Assembly (NCBI GenBank): GCA_963920635.1
Contig: OY987303.1
Span: 58,676,278 to 58,740,277, forward strand
DNA length: 64,000 bases
Reading direction: 5' to 3'
DNA from: Pseudeuparius sepicola
Lineage: Eukaryota; Arthropoda; Insecta; Coleoptera; Anthribidae
The translations under genes were made by a program, and so were the position numbers. The notes under the pieces are model-generated. The model saw only the letters and a program-made list of their open reading frames with translations, searched no databases and was not told the DNA's origin. This document shows positions 23,649 through 34,621 of the stretch, in pieces (position 1 is the first letter of the stretch; each line of letters opens with the position of its first letter).

Positions 23649-25756
23649 TGCTGTGAGTATATCATCGAGCATTCGTCATATTTGCATATTTTCAATTTTT
23701 TGTTTAGGCGGGCGTCGGGATATCTTATGTTTATCTCGGTTGTTTATAGTTATGACTTATGACGCTGGGTATATCGTTTGTTACGGTGCCATATTATGAT
23801 GACCCCGCAATGTGTTTTTCGGAGCCGATTTTCAAAATATCATCTGGCGATATCGGATGGTTTTTTACTTTAGAGACTATTATGTATGCATACATACAGT
23901 GCCCTCGTTTTATTATAGTTCTATAGAAATACGCAGAGCCCATTTCGATTTATTTTCTGGTGGAAAAGAAAGTAAATTATAAGCGGTTATCCACTATGTT
24001 GCGAACAATTTAACTAACCGCTTATAGACACGTCCCTGCGTAGCGTTTACCACTACCAATAGGAGCGCAGTTAGTTGCGATGACGAGGTGATCAGGCCGT
24101 GGCCAGTGATATTCTCTACTGATCCTTTAACGTAAATGGACTTTAGATTCAACCAGATACTTACTTCGATTGGTCGCTATCGACTGCGGTTGCTTTAGTT
24201 AAGTATTTTTTTATTAACTTCTACAGTACCATCACTAAAATAACTTGCTGATAGTTATGCAAATAGCAATGTTTGTTCAAAGCCAATTTAAACCGCCTTG
24301 ACATAAGCCTAATATATTGTTTTATTATTTCACTTAAATACTTTTACATGAAAATATTTTTCAACTGTAGTTATTAGGTTTACAACGTCGTTTTGAGCAA
24401 TATCTAAAGTAATATTTTTAAAACCCTGTCAGAAAACGTGTAAAAAAAGAAAAAAGCTGGTAGAGGCATCTATACTAAAACGATATCCACCTTAAAACTT
24501 GGCAACATTCTTCGTACTCTCCAATCGCAACTTGTCGATTTCCCATTGCTTGCTCCAGCAACCAATGGCCGAACGGCGTCGCGACGCCTCGAATCATGTC
24601 GTCACTGGGGCGTGGGGAACTCGGGAGTGTGCGTACAGGCGACTTACGGTTGGCTGGAAAGGAATTTATAACCTTCGTCCTAAGTCGAATTATTGTTGTT
24701 TTTTTTTGTGAAAATCGATCGATTTCAAAAACGGCGAGAGATAATGATTCGAAATAGGTATAATGTTTAATATCATTTTGATTGCCTTATTGTCGGGCAG
24801 ATTTAAAAAATGCAAAAATATAGGGTGTTCCATTTTAAAAAACATAACTATGAGTTGCCACGCATTTGTGAAAAACCCTGTATAAAACTTACTATTCCAG
24901 AAAACTGCATATAATTCCCTAAAACTTTATTTTCTATCACTCACTGGATACACTAACCAATCATTTATTTTTGGCTTTTTTGTTAGAAATAATTATTTGT
25001 TCTTAACTTAAATGAAAAATGTGAAAATTTATTGGAACATTTACTTTTTATCATTTTTGTCCAAGATTTTTTTGATAACTAAAGTTACCTACTAACAGAG
25101 GATGTGAATAATAAGAGATATGAACTCGAACCATACCAAAATTTATAATATGAAATAATAATATTCCAATTAGCATTATATTTTTGGATATTATTGCTGT
25201 GTTTATATTTTTCAACGCTTCTACTAAAATAACATCAATTAGTATTATTTACTGACGTTTCTTTCTGTTTGCTAACATGTTATGGCTATTAAAATTATAT
25301 TTTTATGTAATAATATACCTATATATTATTACCTATAAATACCTACCAATCATCTATGGAACACGGAATTATTTAAAATGCGAATAGTAAATAAATAACT
25401 GAATTATTCTTTCGAGGTTTTTATTTGGATTCCAAATTAAAATATGTGTCCAAGGTAGAACAATAATACCTGTTTTAATTTCCGTAATATAAAAAATTAT
25501 TTTAAAACTCATTAACCCGCTATGATGTAGAAATGACTGGAAAATACGAAACCAAAGTGTAATAATGGTAATTACACTGCACGTAGAGGCAAGTAAATCA
25601 TTATATGCAAATTAACAATTGCAAATTCGCATGAAAACCTAAACTTAAATTTTACACTTTACACACTCAGCATGTATAATAAATTACAATAATATTCTTG
25701 GAAGCGTTCATGAGAAACCAGTGGCTTTATAGACCCACAAAATATTATATTGTATA
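23649..25756. other. Unique DNA; small possible TA|(C/T)AGGGTG remnant near 24.82-24.89 kb
   Basis: A GC-richer patch at 24490-24690 gives a 70-residue frame with no known domain. TATAGGGTGTTCC (about 24820) faces AACCCTGTA (about 24883), which could be a 70-bp Fam-E remnant. The rest is AT-rich and featureless to me. Confidence 0.35.
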
Positions 25757-26377
25757 CAATGTGTCCCGGATAAGAATGAACAGCATGGGGATCTTGCAAA
25801 TGGTGAGAGATAGAACAACGGTTAAATGGGGGAAAAGTTGAACAATTGTAAGGTCAATAAAATGGTACAAACAGATTTCTAATATCTTTTTGTTTTTGAG
25901 TTACAGTACTGATTAATATTTAGACTTCTTATTATCAAATACAGGGCCGCAATAGAAAAAATGAATGGAAAAAAGGAATTTTCAGTATAATCGTCTTAAA
26001 ACATTTTTAAAATTTAAAATAAAAGTGCTTTCAAAATCTGCAAAAATTCAGATCCGTATTTAAAAAAATAAAGTTGAAGATGGTTTTTCAAAAACGAACA
26101 AATCTAAAAACGCCGTCTTAAAGCCCGTTAAAAAGTGCCACAAGAAAGTGTTTTTCTTTTTTCCTATCTGTGATAACAACTTCAGAAAAAAATAAAATCG
26201 AAAACGCAAAATTTCACTTTTTTCAAAATAACTCAAAAACGAAAAAATATATTAGAAATCTGTTTATACCATTTTATTGACCTTAAAATTGCGCAACTTT
26301 TCCCCTATTTAACCGTTATTCTATCTCTCACCGTTTGCAAGATCCCCATGCTGTTCATTCTTATCCGGGACACATTG
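25757..26377. mobile_element. 621-bp palindromic MITE, TA|CAATGTGTCCC ends (Fam-E)
   Basis: The arms begin CAATGTGTCCCGGATAAG and extend about 150 bp with few mismatches (GAATGAACAGCATGGGGATC, TTAGAAATCTGTTT). TA flanks both ends (25755-25756 and 26378-26379). The ~300-bp centre is AT-rich and non-coding. TA duplication and CA(A/G)..GTGTCCC ends indicate a Tc1/mariner-type non-autonomous element. Confidence 0.8.
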
Positions 26378-27306
26378 TATATTATCGTTCACACACGATG
26401 TTTCAAATCTTTGAAACATAAATGAAACATATTTCTATAGTAGTTTTTGAAATCATACATACCTACTATAGGAAAAATTCTTATTATAATAATTAGAACA
26501 TAATAAAAAATATCAAGTTATACGCTATTATTGTCTTTACTCTGAATCACACCGTAGAACGTACATACCTATAACTATTCAACTTTATCATTAATTAACT
26601 TACTAACCTTCAATATGACTACAACCTACTTTGTAGAAGTAATTTGAGATTTCAAATTTGATCACAAGCGCCATAAAATCACGCATGTCGATTAGTTGCA
26701 TTACCAGGAAATGAAAATTTCCCGTCCATAATAATCCTTGATATGGTCATATATTTCTGGGAATTGTTTTCGTGTAAAAAATGTGTAACAATTTAAAGCT
26801 CGTTTTTTAGATCTAGCCTGGTTTATAAAAAGTGACTAACTTCACTTCCTATTTCCCATCACTGCCAAAACCATGTGTAACTTTTATCGAGTGTCAAAAG
26901 TAACAATTTCGCACCCGCATCCTAAACGGAAAATATCGTGTTTCGTATCGTGCCTTGCGAAAGTGGAACAGAACAATGACAACACATCGTGGATCTGTGG
27001 GCAATAAACAATAATTATAAAAGCGTGAGATATCGCATTGTGTACATATCGGACTGTCCAGCAAGAATTTTAAAATACTGTGTATTACTGAACATTATTT
27101 CTAGTATTCTTTCTTAATATGGCCCACTTTTTGAATTGTTTGACGTGTTTTCGCATTTTTCAACAAAAAACAAAAACAAATAGGTATACCTATATTTTTC
27201 TAAAATTAATGCGGGTTTCCTCGGCACATCCTGTATAACACTGCGTAAGTAGGTACCGTTTGCCTTCCACCTTCTACCATATTGAAAGAAGCTTGATCAC
27301 TTCGGT
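26378..27306. other. AT-rich unique DNA, nothing recognised
   Basis: No gene or family match was recognised in this stretch. Confidence 0.4.
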
Positions 27307-27395
27307 CGTTGAGTAAAAGAATATTTATACGAGTACATATATTTTAATATATTATTTTATTCTATTATTAAAATATTATACTCCTTTACTCAATG
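27307..27395. mobile_element. 89-bp hairpin MITE, longer relative of the 32-bp micro-hairpin
   Basis: Left end CGTTGAGTAAAAGA and right end TCCTTTACTCAATG are inverted copies and match the arms of the insert at 28407-28438. Flanks CTTCGGT (27300-27306) and ATTCGGT (27396-27402) agree at 6 of 7 positions. The 60-bp centre is pure A/T-rich filler. It suggests a small MITE whose centre was lost in the shorter copies. Confidence 0.65.
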
Positions 27396-27566
27396 ATTCG
27401 GTTTGCATTCGTCAGTTTGTTGGACTTTATCTCTGTTCCAGAAAAAACAGTTTGTCACAGCAAGAATATCATCGTTGATATTAGTCATTTCAAAATTTGC
27501 AAATTATGGTGTAATCCAAGGTCCTAACTCTGGCCCTTTATTACTTATTTTGCTTATCAATAGGTA

Positions 27567-27897
27567 CAGGGTGGGCCAAATTGGACACTTTTAAAGGGAA
27601 ACTCCTATTTTTAACGGAGACAGACGAAAACTGATATCGGTGTCTGAGGCTCATTTTTTATGTAATGACAAACTTAATGGCGAAAACCGCAAATCGATAT
27701 CTGTCACCGGTCTGCAGTTACAAGGCGTTTTTCGAAAATGTGCGTTTTTGAAAAGTGGCCGTAACTTTTGTCGGGTTGAAAATTTTGCTAAAGCACTTTT
27801 TTACGTAGAATCCAATGCTGCTACTATATATTTTTTTCAAGTCAATGGTTTAAGAGTTACCGGTGAAAAAAATAATTTTTTTAATTGGAACGCCCTG
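27567..27897. mobile_element. 331-bp TA-flanked element with CAGGG ends (Fam-E-like)
   Basis: TA|CAGGGTGGGCCAAATTGG on the left and CCAATT..AACGCCCTG|TA inverted on the right. Only about 15-20 terminal bases are clearly inverted, so this is a weaker member than the long palindromes. Reading frames inside show no domain. Confidence 0.5.
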
Positions 27898-28393
27898 TAT
27901 ATTTTTGCATTTTTTAATAAAGCAAAAAATAACCATTCCAAAAATATATAACATTTAATGATTTACTTAAGTAGTTATCAATTACCACTAGCTTTTATGA
28001 TTTCATGTGTATAATTGGAAGCGCGCCCCTTCAACAAGTAGGCTTTGCATGGTGAGACAGTGAAACAACTGTGGAAAAATGTTTACTGTTACCTGTCAAA
28101 TTTTCAGACTAGTACCGGGACTTAAAATTTGGGACCAAAGTCTCGAATCGTTGGGTGAAGAAACCTTCAGTCAACGCTCGAATACCTTTTCGGTCCCAGG
28201 ATTTGGGAACCCTAGGCCCACCGGTTTGGCATATAAGATTCTTTGAAAATTCCACTAATCAATTAATTATTTTATTGTGTTGGAAAATATCGAACTTTAA
28301 ATGCCAAATCGAAAATGACTATACGAAATTGAATTTAAGCTTCATTTCCGACATCTACGGGCCAAACTACGTTGGAAAAAAATCATTTTTTTT
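27898..28393. other. Spacer, nothing recognised
   Basis: AT-rich sequence next to a Fam-A copy. An 85-residue frame at 28155-28412 has no recognised domain and runs into the repeat. Confidence 0.35.
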
Positions 28394-29060
28394 TACAAGC
28401 TTTTATCATTGAGTAAAGGATTATTCCTTTACTCAATGCTTTTATTTAACTTCACCTGTTAGTATAGTATGCATGTATGTGCGGGTCGAATCTTGCAAGC
28501 TGAGTTAGAAACTTTCTGACGTTCGATTGAGCTGAAATTTTGCAAACGCCTTTAGTTCCGGTGACAATACAATATGCAATACTCAATATTGTAATAATTT
28601 CAAAATGGCCGCCGTTCCAAGATGGCGAATAATGTATTTTTTGTCAATCCCCTTAATATGGGTATAAAATGAAAGGGCTTGAAGAGTAGAAAACGATAAA
28701 GTTAGTGACATCACACTAAATTGAATATGGCCGCCGCTCCAAGATGGCGGATGATGTATTTTTTTGTAAACCTCCTTAATATGGCTATCAAATGAAAGGG
28801 CTTGAAGAATAGAAAACGATAAAGTTAGTGACATCACACTAAATTCAATATGGCCGCCGCTCCAAGATGTCGGATTACCTATTTGACACCCAACATATGG
28901 GTATCAAATGAAAGGGCTCGACAGGTAGAAAACATTAAGGTGAATGACTTCATACGAAATCCAATATGGCGGCCGCCCCAAGATGGCGGACTAAATTTCT
29001 TTACCACCCTCCTGACATGGGAATAAAATAGGTACTAAAAAGCACAAAATAAAAAAAACC
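28394..29060 (+). mobile_element. Fam-A copy 5: four units, hairpin missing, end interrupted by a micro-hairpin
   Basis: The terminal module is split after ACAAGCTTTTAT by a 32-bp palindrome and resumes with CTTTTATTTAACTTCACC. Four units follow, with GGCCGCC/GGCGGCC landmarks near 28606, 28728, 28850 and 28967. The spacer then stops at AAAAAAAACC, exactly where the hairpin should begin, and an unrelated 82-bp palindrome starts. The reading frame on the minus strand through the units is a by-product of the tandem repeat. Confidence 0.85.
28407..28438. mobile_element. 32-bp micro-hairpin insertion with exact 7-bp TSD CTTTTAT
   Basis: Perfect 14-bp arms (CATTGAGTAAAGGA and its reverse complement) around TTAT. 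CTTTTAT occurs at 28400-28406 and again at 28439-28445. Other Fam-A copies carry the uninterrupted target CAAGCTTTTATTTAA, so the empty site is known. The arms match the 89-bp element 1 kb upstream and resemble the insert at 63447-63475. It contains nothing but its two ends and so cannot encode anything. Confidence 0.85.
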
Positions 29061-29142
29061 GTCCAATGAAAAACTCTGTCTAATCGCCCATGCCCACATT
29101 AATAACATACGGATGGCGCTTAGACTGAGTTTTTCATTGGAC
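29061..29142. repeat. 82-bp palindrome replacing the Fam-A hairpin
   Basis: Inverted arms GTCCAATGAAAAACTC and GAGTTTTTCATTGGAC, with a second matching block (GTCTAATCGCC / GGCGCTTAGAC) inside. It abuts the truncated end of Fam-A copy 5. No TSD was found, so it may be either a MITE or the product of an end rearrangement. Confidence 0.65.
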
Positions 29143-29192
29143 TTCTTTCATGTGTTGGACTGTACTAGAGCAAACATATAAATGTATTATAT

Positions 29193-29223
29193 CAGTGACT
29201 ATAAATTTTTTCTATAGTCACTG
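29193..29223. mobile_element. 31-bp micro-hairpin with exact 7-bp TSD ATTATAT
   Basis: Arms CAGTGACTATA and TATAGTCACTG enclose AATTTTTTC. ATTATAT stands at 29186-29192 and 29224-29230. The arms differ from those of the CATTGAG group, but size, structure and TSD length agree. AT-rich target sequence lowers the weight of the duplication. Confidence 0.65.
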
Positions 29224-29230
29224 ATTATAT

Positions 29231-29740
29231 GACTCTATACAACCTTTAGCAATCTAAACAGAGTTGATCAGTAGGTATACATACATCCAGTGGGTCAATA
29301 CATCATCTCTTCTCGGAGTAGTCAGCTATACTAGGGACAGTCTGAACTTTTGTGAGAAGAGATTCCTATCTAAGTATATTTCTATAGCAATAATGGAAGT
29401 ATAAAACAAACTATGTACTCGTATATAGCCAGTTTTTGCTGTTGTTACCTAAAATGCAAAATTTCGCGTTTTGCATGTTTTTCTGCTGGCTGATGCTGCG
29501 GTATGGACGTTTCCTCTGATAAATTTACGCTTTATCGAGCAAGTCTGCTGGTCTGGCCGCCGCGATATGCTATACCCAGACCCAGGCACGTCCGTTCAAC
29601 GTTATCTCGACTATTATTGTGTTCAACGCAAACGCAGTAACAATAACATTATTTTCGATAACCTCATGTTGCACTATTTTTGTATACCACGTTATAGTCG
29701 TTGTGCAGAGAGTTTAGAATATTTTGGCATTATGAAAAAC
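29231..29740. other. Unique spacer, no gene recognised
   Basis: A 156-residue frame starts here (29471) but its last third is Fam-A sequence and no domain is readable, so it is not called. Confidence 0.35.
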
Positions 29741-29749
29741 AGGGGCTGT

Positions 29750-30388
29750 TTTTGCAAATTGAAAAGCTTGTCGCGCGAAATGTTGATGAAAGTAGGTAGG
29801 TACCAATTAATTTTATTGGACAGTGATTGGTTGATAAGCAAGCACCTATTTACCAAAGTATGCATTGATTTCTTTACAATTCGCGCGACAAGCTTTTCAA
29901 TTCGCATAAACTTGTCGCAATTTGGAATTGAATTTTCTTAACGAAAACCTAAACTTATTTTATCAGTTTTAGTACATGGCTTAAATAAAAGCTTATTTTT
30001 TAGAAAGGTTTTTTTATTTTCAATTTTATTTTGTGCTTTTTAGTACTTATTTGATTCCCATGTCAATAGGGTGGTAAAGAAATTCAGTCCGCCATCTTGA
30101 GGCTGTCGCCATATTGGATTTCGTATGAAGTCATTCACCTTATTGTTTTCTACCCGTCGAGCCCTTTCATTTGATACCCATGTTGGGTATCAAATAGGTA
30201 ATCCGCCATCTTGGAGCGGCGGCCATTTTGAAAATATTACAATATTGAGTATTGCATATTGTATTGTCACCGGAACTAAAGGTGTATGCAAAATTTCAGC
30301 TCAATCGGATGTCAGGAAGTGGTTCTAATTCAGCTTGCAAGATTCGACCCACACTAACAGGTGAAGTTAAATAAAAGCTTGTAAAAAT
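29750..30388 (-). mobile_element. Fam-A copy 6: half-hairpin copy with exact 9-bp TSD AGGGGCTGT
   Basis: The copy begins inside the usual hairpin at TTTGCAAATTGAAAAGC and ends AAAGCTTGTAAAAAT. AGGGGCTGT is present at 29741-29749 and 30389-30397, an exact 9-bp duplication directly at both ends. Two units are present (about 30108 and 30225). Both ends start TTTTT(G/A)CAA when read inwards, so the internal TTTTTGCAA word may have served as an alternative end. MULE-type transposons make 9-bp TSDs; 5'-truncated retroinsertion is the other reading. Confidence 0.8.
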
Positions 30389-30397
30389 AGGGGCTGT

Positions 30398-31485
30398 CAT
30401 TTGAAACAATTGTCAAGAGCCCAACAATGATAGGTACAAATAAAGGTTACCTATCCTATGACTCTAAAACCGTAAAAACATCGAAAATATCCTGGGACAA
30501 CATGCTATATTGGTCCGTCGTAAAAACGAAATTGAAAGTGGGGCTTTTTACGGTTGCGATTTGTAAATTTTCTACGCTGGCGAGCACAAACGAAAGCAAA
30601 ACCAGGCGCCGTTGCGAAATTCTCGCCGGCCAGCGCCGTAATAACGAACTTTTAATTCGGTAGCCGACGCAGAAAATTAAGAAATATCCGCCGGGCAATA
30701 ATTATTATTATCCGAGCCGCCTCCTACATTATTCATGACAGACGGGCCCCGCAAACGTCGTTTAATGGGAACTTTTAGAGTGTTTTAGTGCCAAATTACG
30801 GAGTCATTTTTAGTATCGGTAAACTCAACCATCTACTTTCATGATCCAATCACATAGAAAATTTGAAAACAGAGTGCACAAGTGACAATTTACTAATTTA
30901 CGCGAATTATTTGTAGTTTGTATTTTTGACCGCAGTCTTCTGTCTCCTCCTGGTGCCAACGACATTCCTACCTTTATAAATTCATAATTCGTCTTGAAGC
31001 CGACGACTGTTGCATTATTCAGAGGAGCGGCAGAACCCAGGGACGGACCTCGGCAAAAGTTTGCCGTTTTCATTAGAGTCCAGTCGATGGACGCGCGGCC
31101 ATGTTTGATATACAAATTAGCAAGCTCGGGCTGCGATGTCCATCGTCGACGAGTAAAAAATTATCCGTCGAGTGAATTTGCAAGCAGGCCTTTTTAACGC
31201 CTGCCAAATGAACCAATGAAATGACATAATTTGCATATCGCAGTTGATGGCGTGGCAATTCCTTTTACAAATGAGAATGTGAGCTAAAGTGAGATTTTTT
31301 ACCTTCCCCTTCTCCCTGCAAGCACATCCTCGCGAGGACACTCACTATAGAGCATATTGGCTCAGTTTGGTGGTGGGGAAAATGACCCTTTCACAAGATG
31401 AGCCTTTGACAGGAAAAAACAAACTGAGTGACTAGGCTAACAACTGAGCTAAAGTTCTCAGTGTAGGGGCAGAAGGACCGCGGCT
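30398..31485. other. GC-richer unique block, no gene recognised
   Basis: At about 30520-31250 the sequence is richer in G+C and CpG than most of the window and has frames of 60-96 residues on both strands, none with a recognised domain. Such blocks may be exons, regulatory DNA or unknown repeats. A 9-bp inverted pair CTCAGTTTG / CAAACTGAG brackets 31359-31430. Confidence 0.3.
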
Positions 31486-32242
31486 ATTATCGTATGTAAT
31501 ATCACAAGTGCCGGAAAATTTATCGATAATTTTTTCGAAAGCGCTATTTTGCCTAGAAAGATCACGAGTGTAAATTGGTCTTTTATCTCTGAAAATAAAA
31601 GCCCGATTTGTACGAGTGGTTTTGCCAATGGGCAAAATGAATAAAATTATTTAGAAAAATTTCCGGCACGAGTGATATTTGTCGAGATTATTTCACGAAT
31701 ACGATTTAATAATTTCTATATTAATTTTTTCTATGTTTACATTTCCAAAACGACTTTTTTTTAACCAGTTTATTGACAGCTTCGACTGTAGCATCATTCG
31801 AGTAAACAAACATGACGCTTGGATATCCAAGGCAAATGCGATTATACCTACACCCTGTTAGCGTTGGTTTATTTTCTGAATGTGTGTCATAAATTTAAAC
31901 GGAGGCGGAGGTCTAATAACAACAATTTAGCAATGTAAAAGTTATATAAATTCATTGATACAATACTTAATAATACATCAACAGAATTTATAAGCTGCAT
32001 AATTTAGAACAGTGTTGTAAAACACACCAATTTTAAGAAGTATGTACGTGTTTGTATCGAACAGATTCGCGGTTGCTAAGCAACGAAGTGATAATTTCAC
32101 AAGTGGTATTACCGCTTTGCTTTTGCACAAGTGCAATTATCGCTAGCAGAGGCATATGATTGGTTGGATTTTTTTGGAAGGAGCTACCTTATTGGATGCA
32201 AGCAGTATGAAGGAAATAATAGCAGAAATCCTACTATTAGCT
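31486..32242 (+). mobile_element. Fam-C copy 1 (about 0.75 kb)
   Basis: Fam-C is defined by three copies. Landmarks in order: ATATCACAAGTGCCGGAAA, ATCGATAATTTTTTCGAAAG, a CACGAGTG-type word pair, GACGCTTGGATATCCAAGG, GGTTGCTAAGCAAC, then GCACAAGTGCAATTATCGC and CATATGATTGGTTGGAT. CACAAGTG/CACTTGTG words recur at both ends in opposite senses. No open reading frame or domain is found. TSDs were not resolved. Confidence 0.75.
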
Positions 32243-33318
32243 CTGATAATACCTCCACAGAAAATATACATTGCCCAAAAATGTTAAATATAAAAATAGT
32301 GTAATTTCACCTATAAGGGAACTCGCCAAGAAGAGAAAAATTCCAAGGATTTTCTTTTATTTTATTAGCTAGGGAACACAGCTGTAAAATTTTCATATTT
32401 AATCAATGTCGAAATACATATATAATCATACATATTAATATCTAACAACAATCTCCATCAAGTTTGTTAATATCTATGTATGTTTTTAATAAAATGTAAA
32501 CGATTCAGGAGATTGTGACTTTACATATTGTTACATCGGCATTGATGCGTGTGTTATGTAATTATTTAAACTTTCACCAAAATGAGAGGTTCAAAATTAA
32601 ACTCGTTGCGATTACCAGAGCTTTCGCTGATTTTCTCATAATAATAAAATAATACCCTACACATTTTGCAACGGTACATTTTACATAAGTTAAATCGAGT
32701 TTAAAAAATCTGTCGCTTCCTTTTTCCTATAAAATCGTATGTGCACAACCAACAACTCGATCGAGTTACACGATGTGCAATAAGTAGAATGCCCATTTTA
32801 GGAGAACCAGTTTAAAGTATCTCAAGCGTTGAGAAATGTCGAAAGTGTAAAAAACATCCCATTTTTGGGTGGGTAGGTAATATTTTTTTCAAAAATCCAC
32901 ATTTAAATTTTGTCATTTGATTGTAATCCGTGAACAATACGTAATTTTGCATTCGATATCGCGGTAAGTGTATTGTTTTTATTCAATAAAATTTAAGTGG
33001 CCCCTTGATTTATTGTTTGTTTTAATTTTCATTGTGAGTACGCCAGACACAATAACGCATAAAGGTTTGTGTGTTTGTCGGGATTTTCTTCTTCAAATAA
33101 TACGTTGAAAGACGCCATAGTTCAGTAACCTGTACATCATAACAATTTTTTTAGGGTATTCCTTTCCTTCTTAAAATTATTTTAGATTTATCTGGCATTT
33201 TTCTACGCATCGATTTTTTAAATACCGTCCTGCCGCTGGCGGCGTAGAATTGCCACAGCTTACCCTGTAAGTTGTTTGTAATTACGGGAACTTCCTATTT
33301 TTTAAGGTTTGGTATATA
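32243..33318. other. AT-rich unique DNA, nothing recognised
   Basis: No gene or family match was seen. Confidence 0.4.
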
Positions 33319-33776
33319 CAGGGTGTTGTGAAATTAGCGGAAAGCACTTTGGTTGCGTTTTTCTTTTAAATGGAATGGCCCTCCTTTCTACACACTATGA
33401 CATTTGGAAAATCAGTGATACTCCCGTTTCGGATACATACAGCGTGGCCCGTTTGGAATGGAGACACCTCTGTAAAATTGTTATTTTTTCTCCGATCTGA
33501 AAAAACTTTTTTTTGTTAGATAGGTCTCTGAAAATACCCTTCGACACACCTTCCAATTGTTTTGAAAACCAAACACGTGGCTAACTGCGACATTTTTTAT
33601 ACCCCCAAAATTCAAGAAACCATATTAGGCATTTTTTATCAAAAAAATTTGTTTATAATGAACCAAAAATCCTAAATCCAAAGTTTTATCAAAATCAAAA
33701 AATAAAAAATTTCCGAAAAAATAAATTGAAAGTCCAAAAATCACATGGGATGGGACATGATATGTGGGCCACCCTG
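33319..33776. mobile_element. 458-bp TA-flanked element with CAGGGTG ends (Fam-E-like)
   Basis: TA|CAGGGTGTTGTG on the left faces GGGCCACCCTG|TA on the right. Only the first eight bases are inverted copies, so this could be two unrelated ends. The interior has no recognised domain. Confidence 0.4.
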
Positions 33777-34621
33777 TACCATAGAGTGAGACATTTGTAC
33801 GTCCTTTTTGTAGCACCAGTAATAAGTCGGCTCAGACCCCCTTTGAGTGACTTATTCATGGCAATATCGTTAACAGCAGCAAATGAGCCCGTTTTAAAAA
33901 TAAATACCGCCCATGACTCGTAGGAAAAAGTAAATATACAAATACATTATACTATATACGCCATATGCAACTGCTTGGATTTTGTCTCGGCGGGGGACCT
34001 GTTATGCCGTTTTTATAGCACTTGGATATGAGATTATCTTACAGGGAATTAGTCGATTCAGTTGTCAGAATCTAGAAACTATTTATTAAAATATGGAGCG
34101 TTCCCTTCCTTCCGTAGAAGGTCAGCGAGAAAACAAAAGCAGCCCGAATAGAGAGGAGAAAACATTTAGTTCAGTTATTTACGAAATTTAAGATAATAGG
34201 ATGGGCCCCATTAAGCAATTTATATAAATTGGGTGCCGCGAAGAGAGAAGCTGCAGGCACATTTTCCGACTAATGCCTTCATCAGCACCAATTACCAAAA
34301 TGTGTCCTCCGTACGAGCATGTTTGTTTTGCTGTTCTTATTTGTTTAGTGGCTAAAAGTTCGTCGTTAGGGACCAACCAAGTATGGTCTTTTAATGTCCT
34401 ACAAATATCTATTTGATATTAGATGGCGCAATAAAAACATACTGCAGTTTCGGTAGTAGGTAGGTACCTAAAATACTTGGTCCTAAGCAGCTCAATAAAC
34501 TTGTTGGTGGTAACGGAAAAACAAAGTAAATCATTATCTGGACTTCTCTATTTATTTATCATTAGTCCAAAGACAATAATAAAGTTCATGAATCTTCTGC
34601 ATCTTTAAGATACTTATTCTG
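33777..34621. other. Unique DNA, nothing recognised
   Basis: No gene or family match. TAGGTAGGTACCTA occurs near 34456, a word type frequent throughout the window. Confidence 0.4.

Noticed and set aside
28604..29020. Regularly spaced ~120-bp repeats as a possible CRISPR-like array
   Set aside because: The units are contiguous tandem repeats without distinct spacers, inside a mobile element of a eukaryotic genome.
29471..29941. 156-residue plus-strand open frame
   Set aside because: Its C-terminal third is Fam-A repeat sequence and no family is recognisable in the rest.
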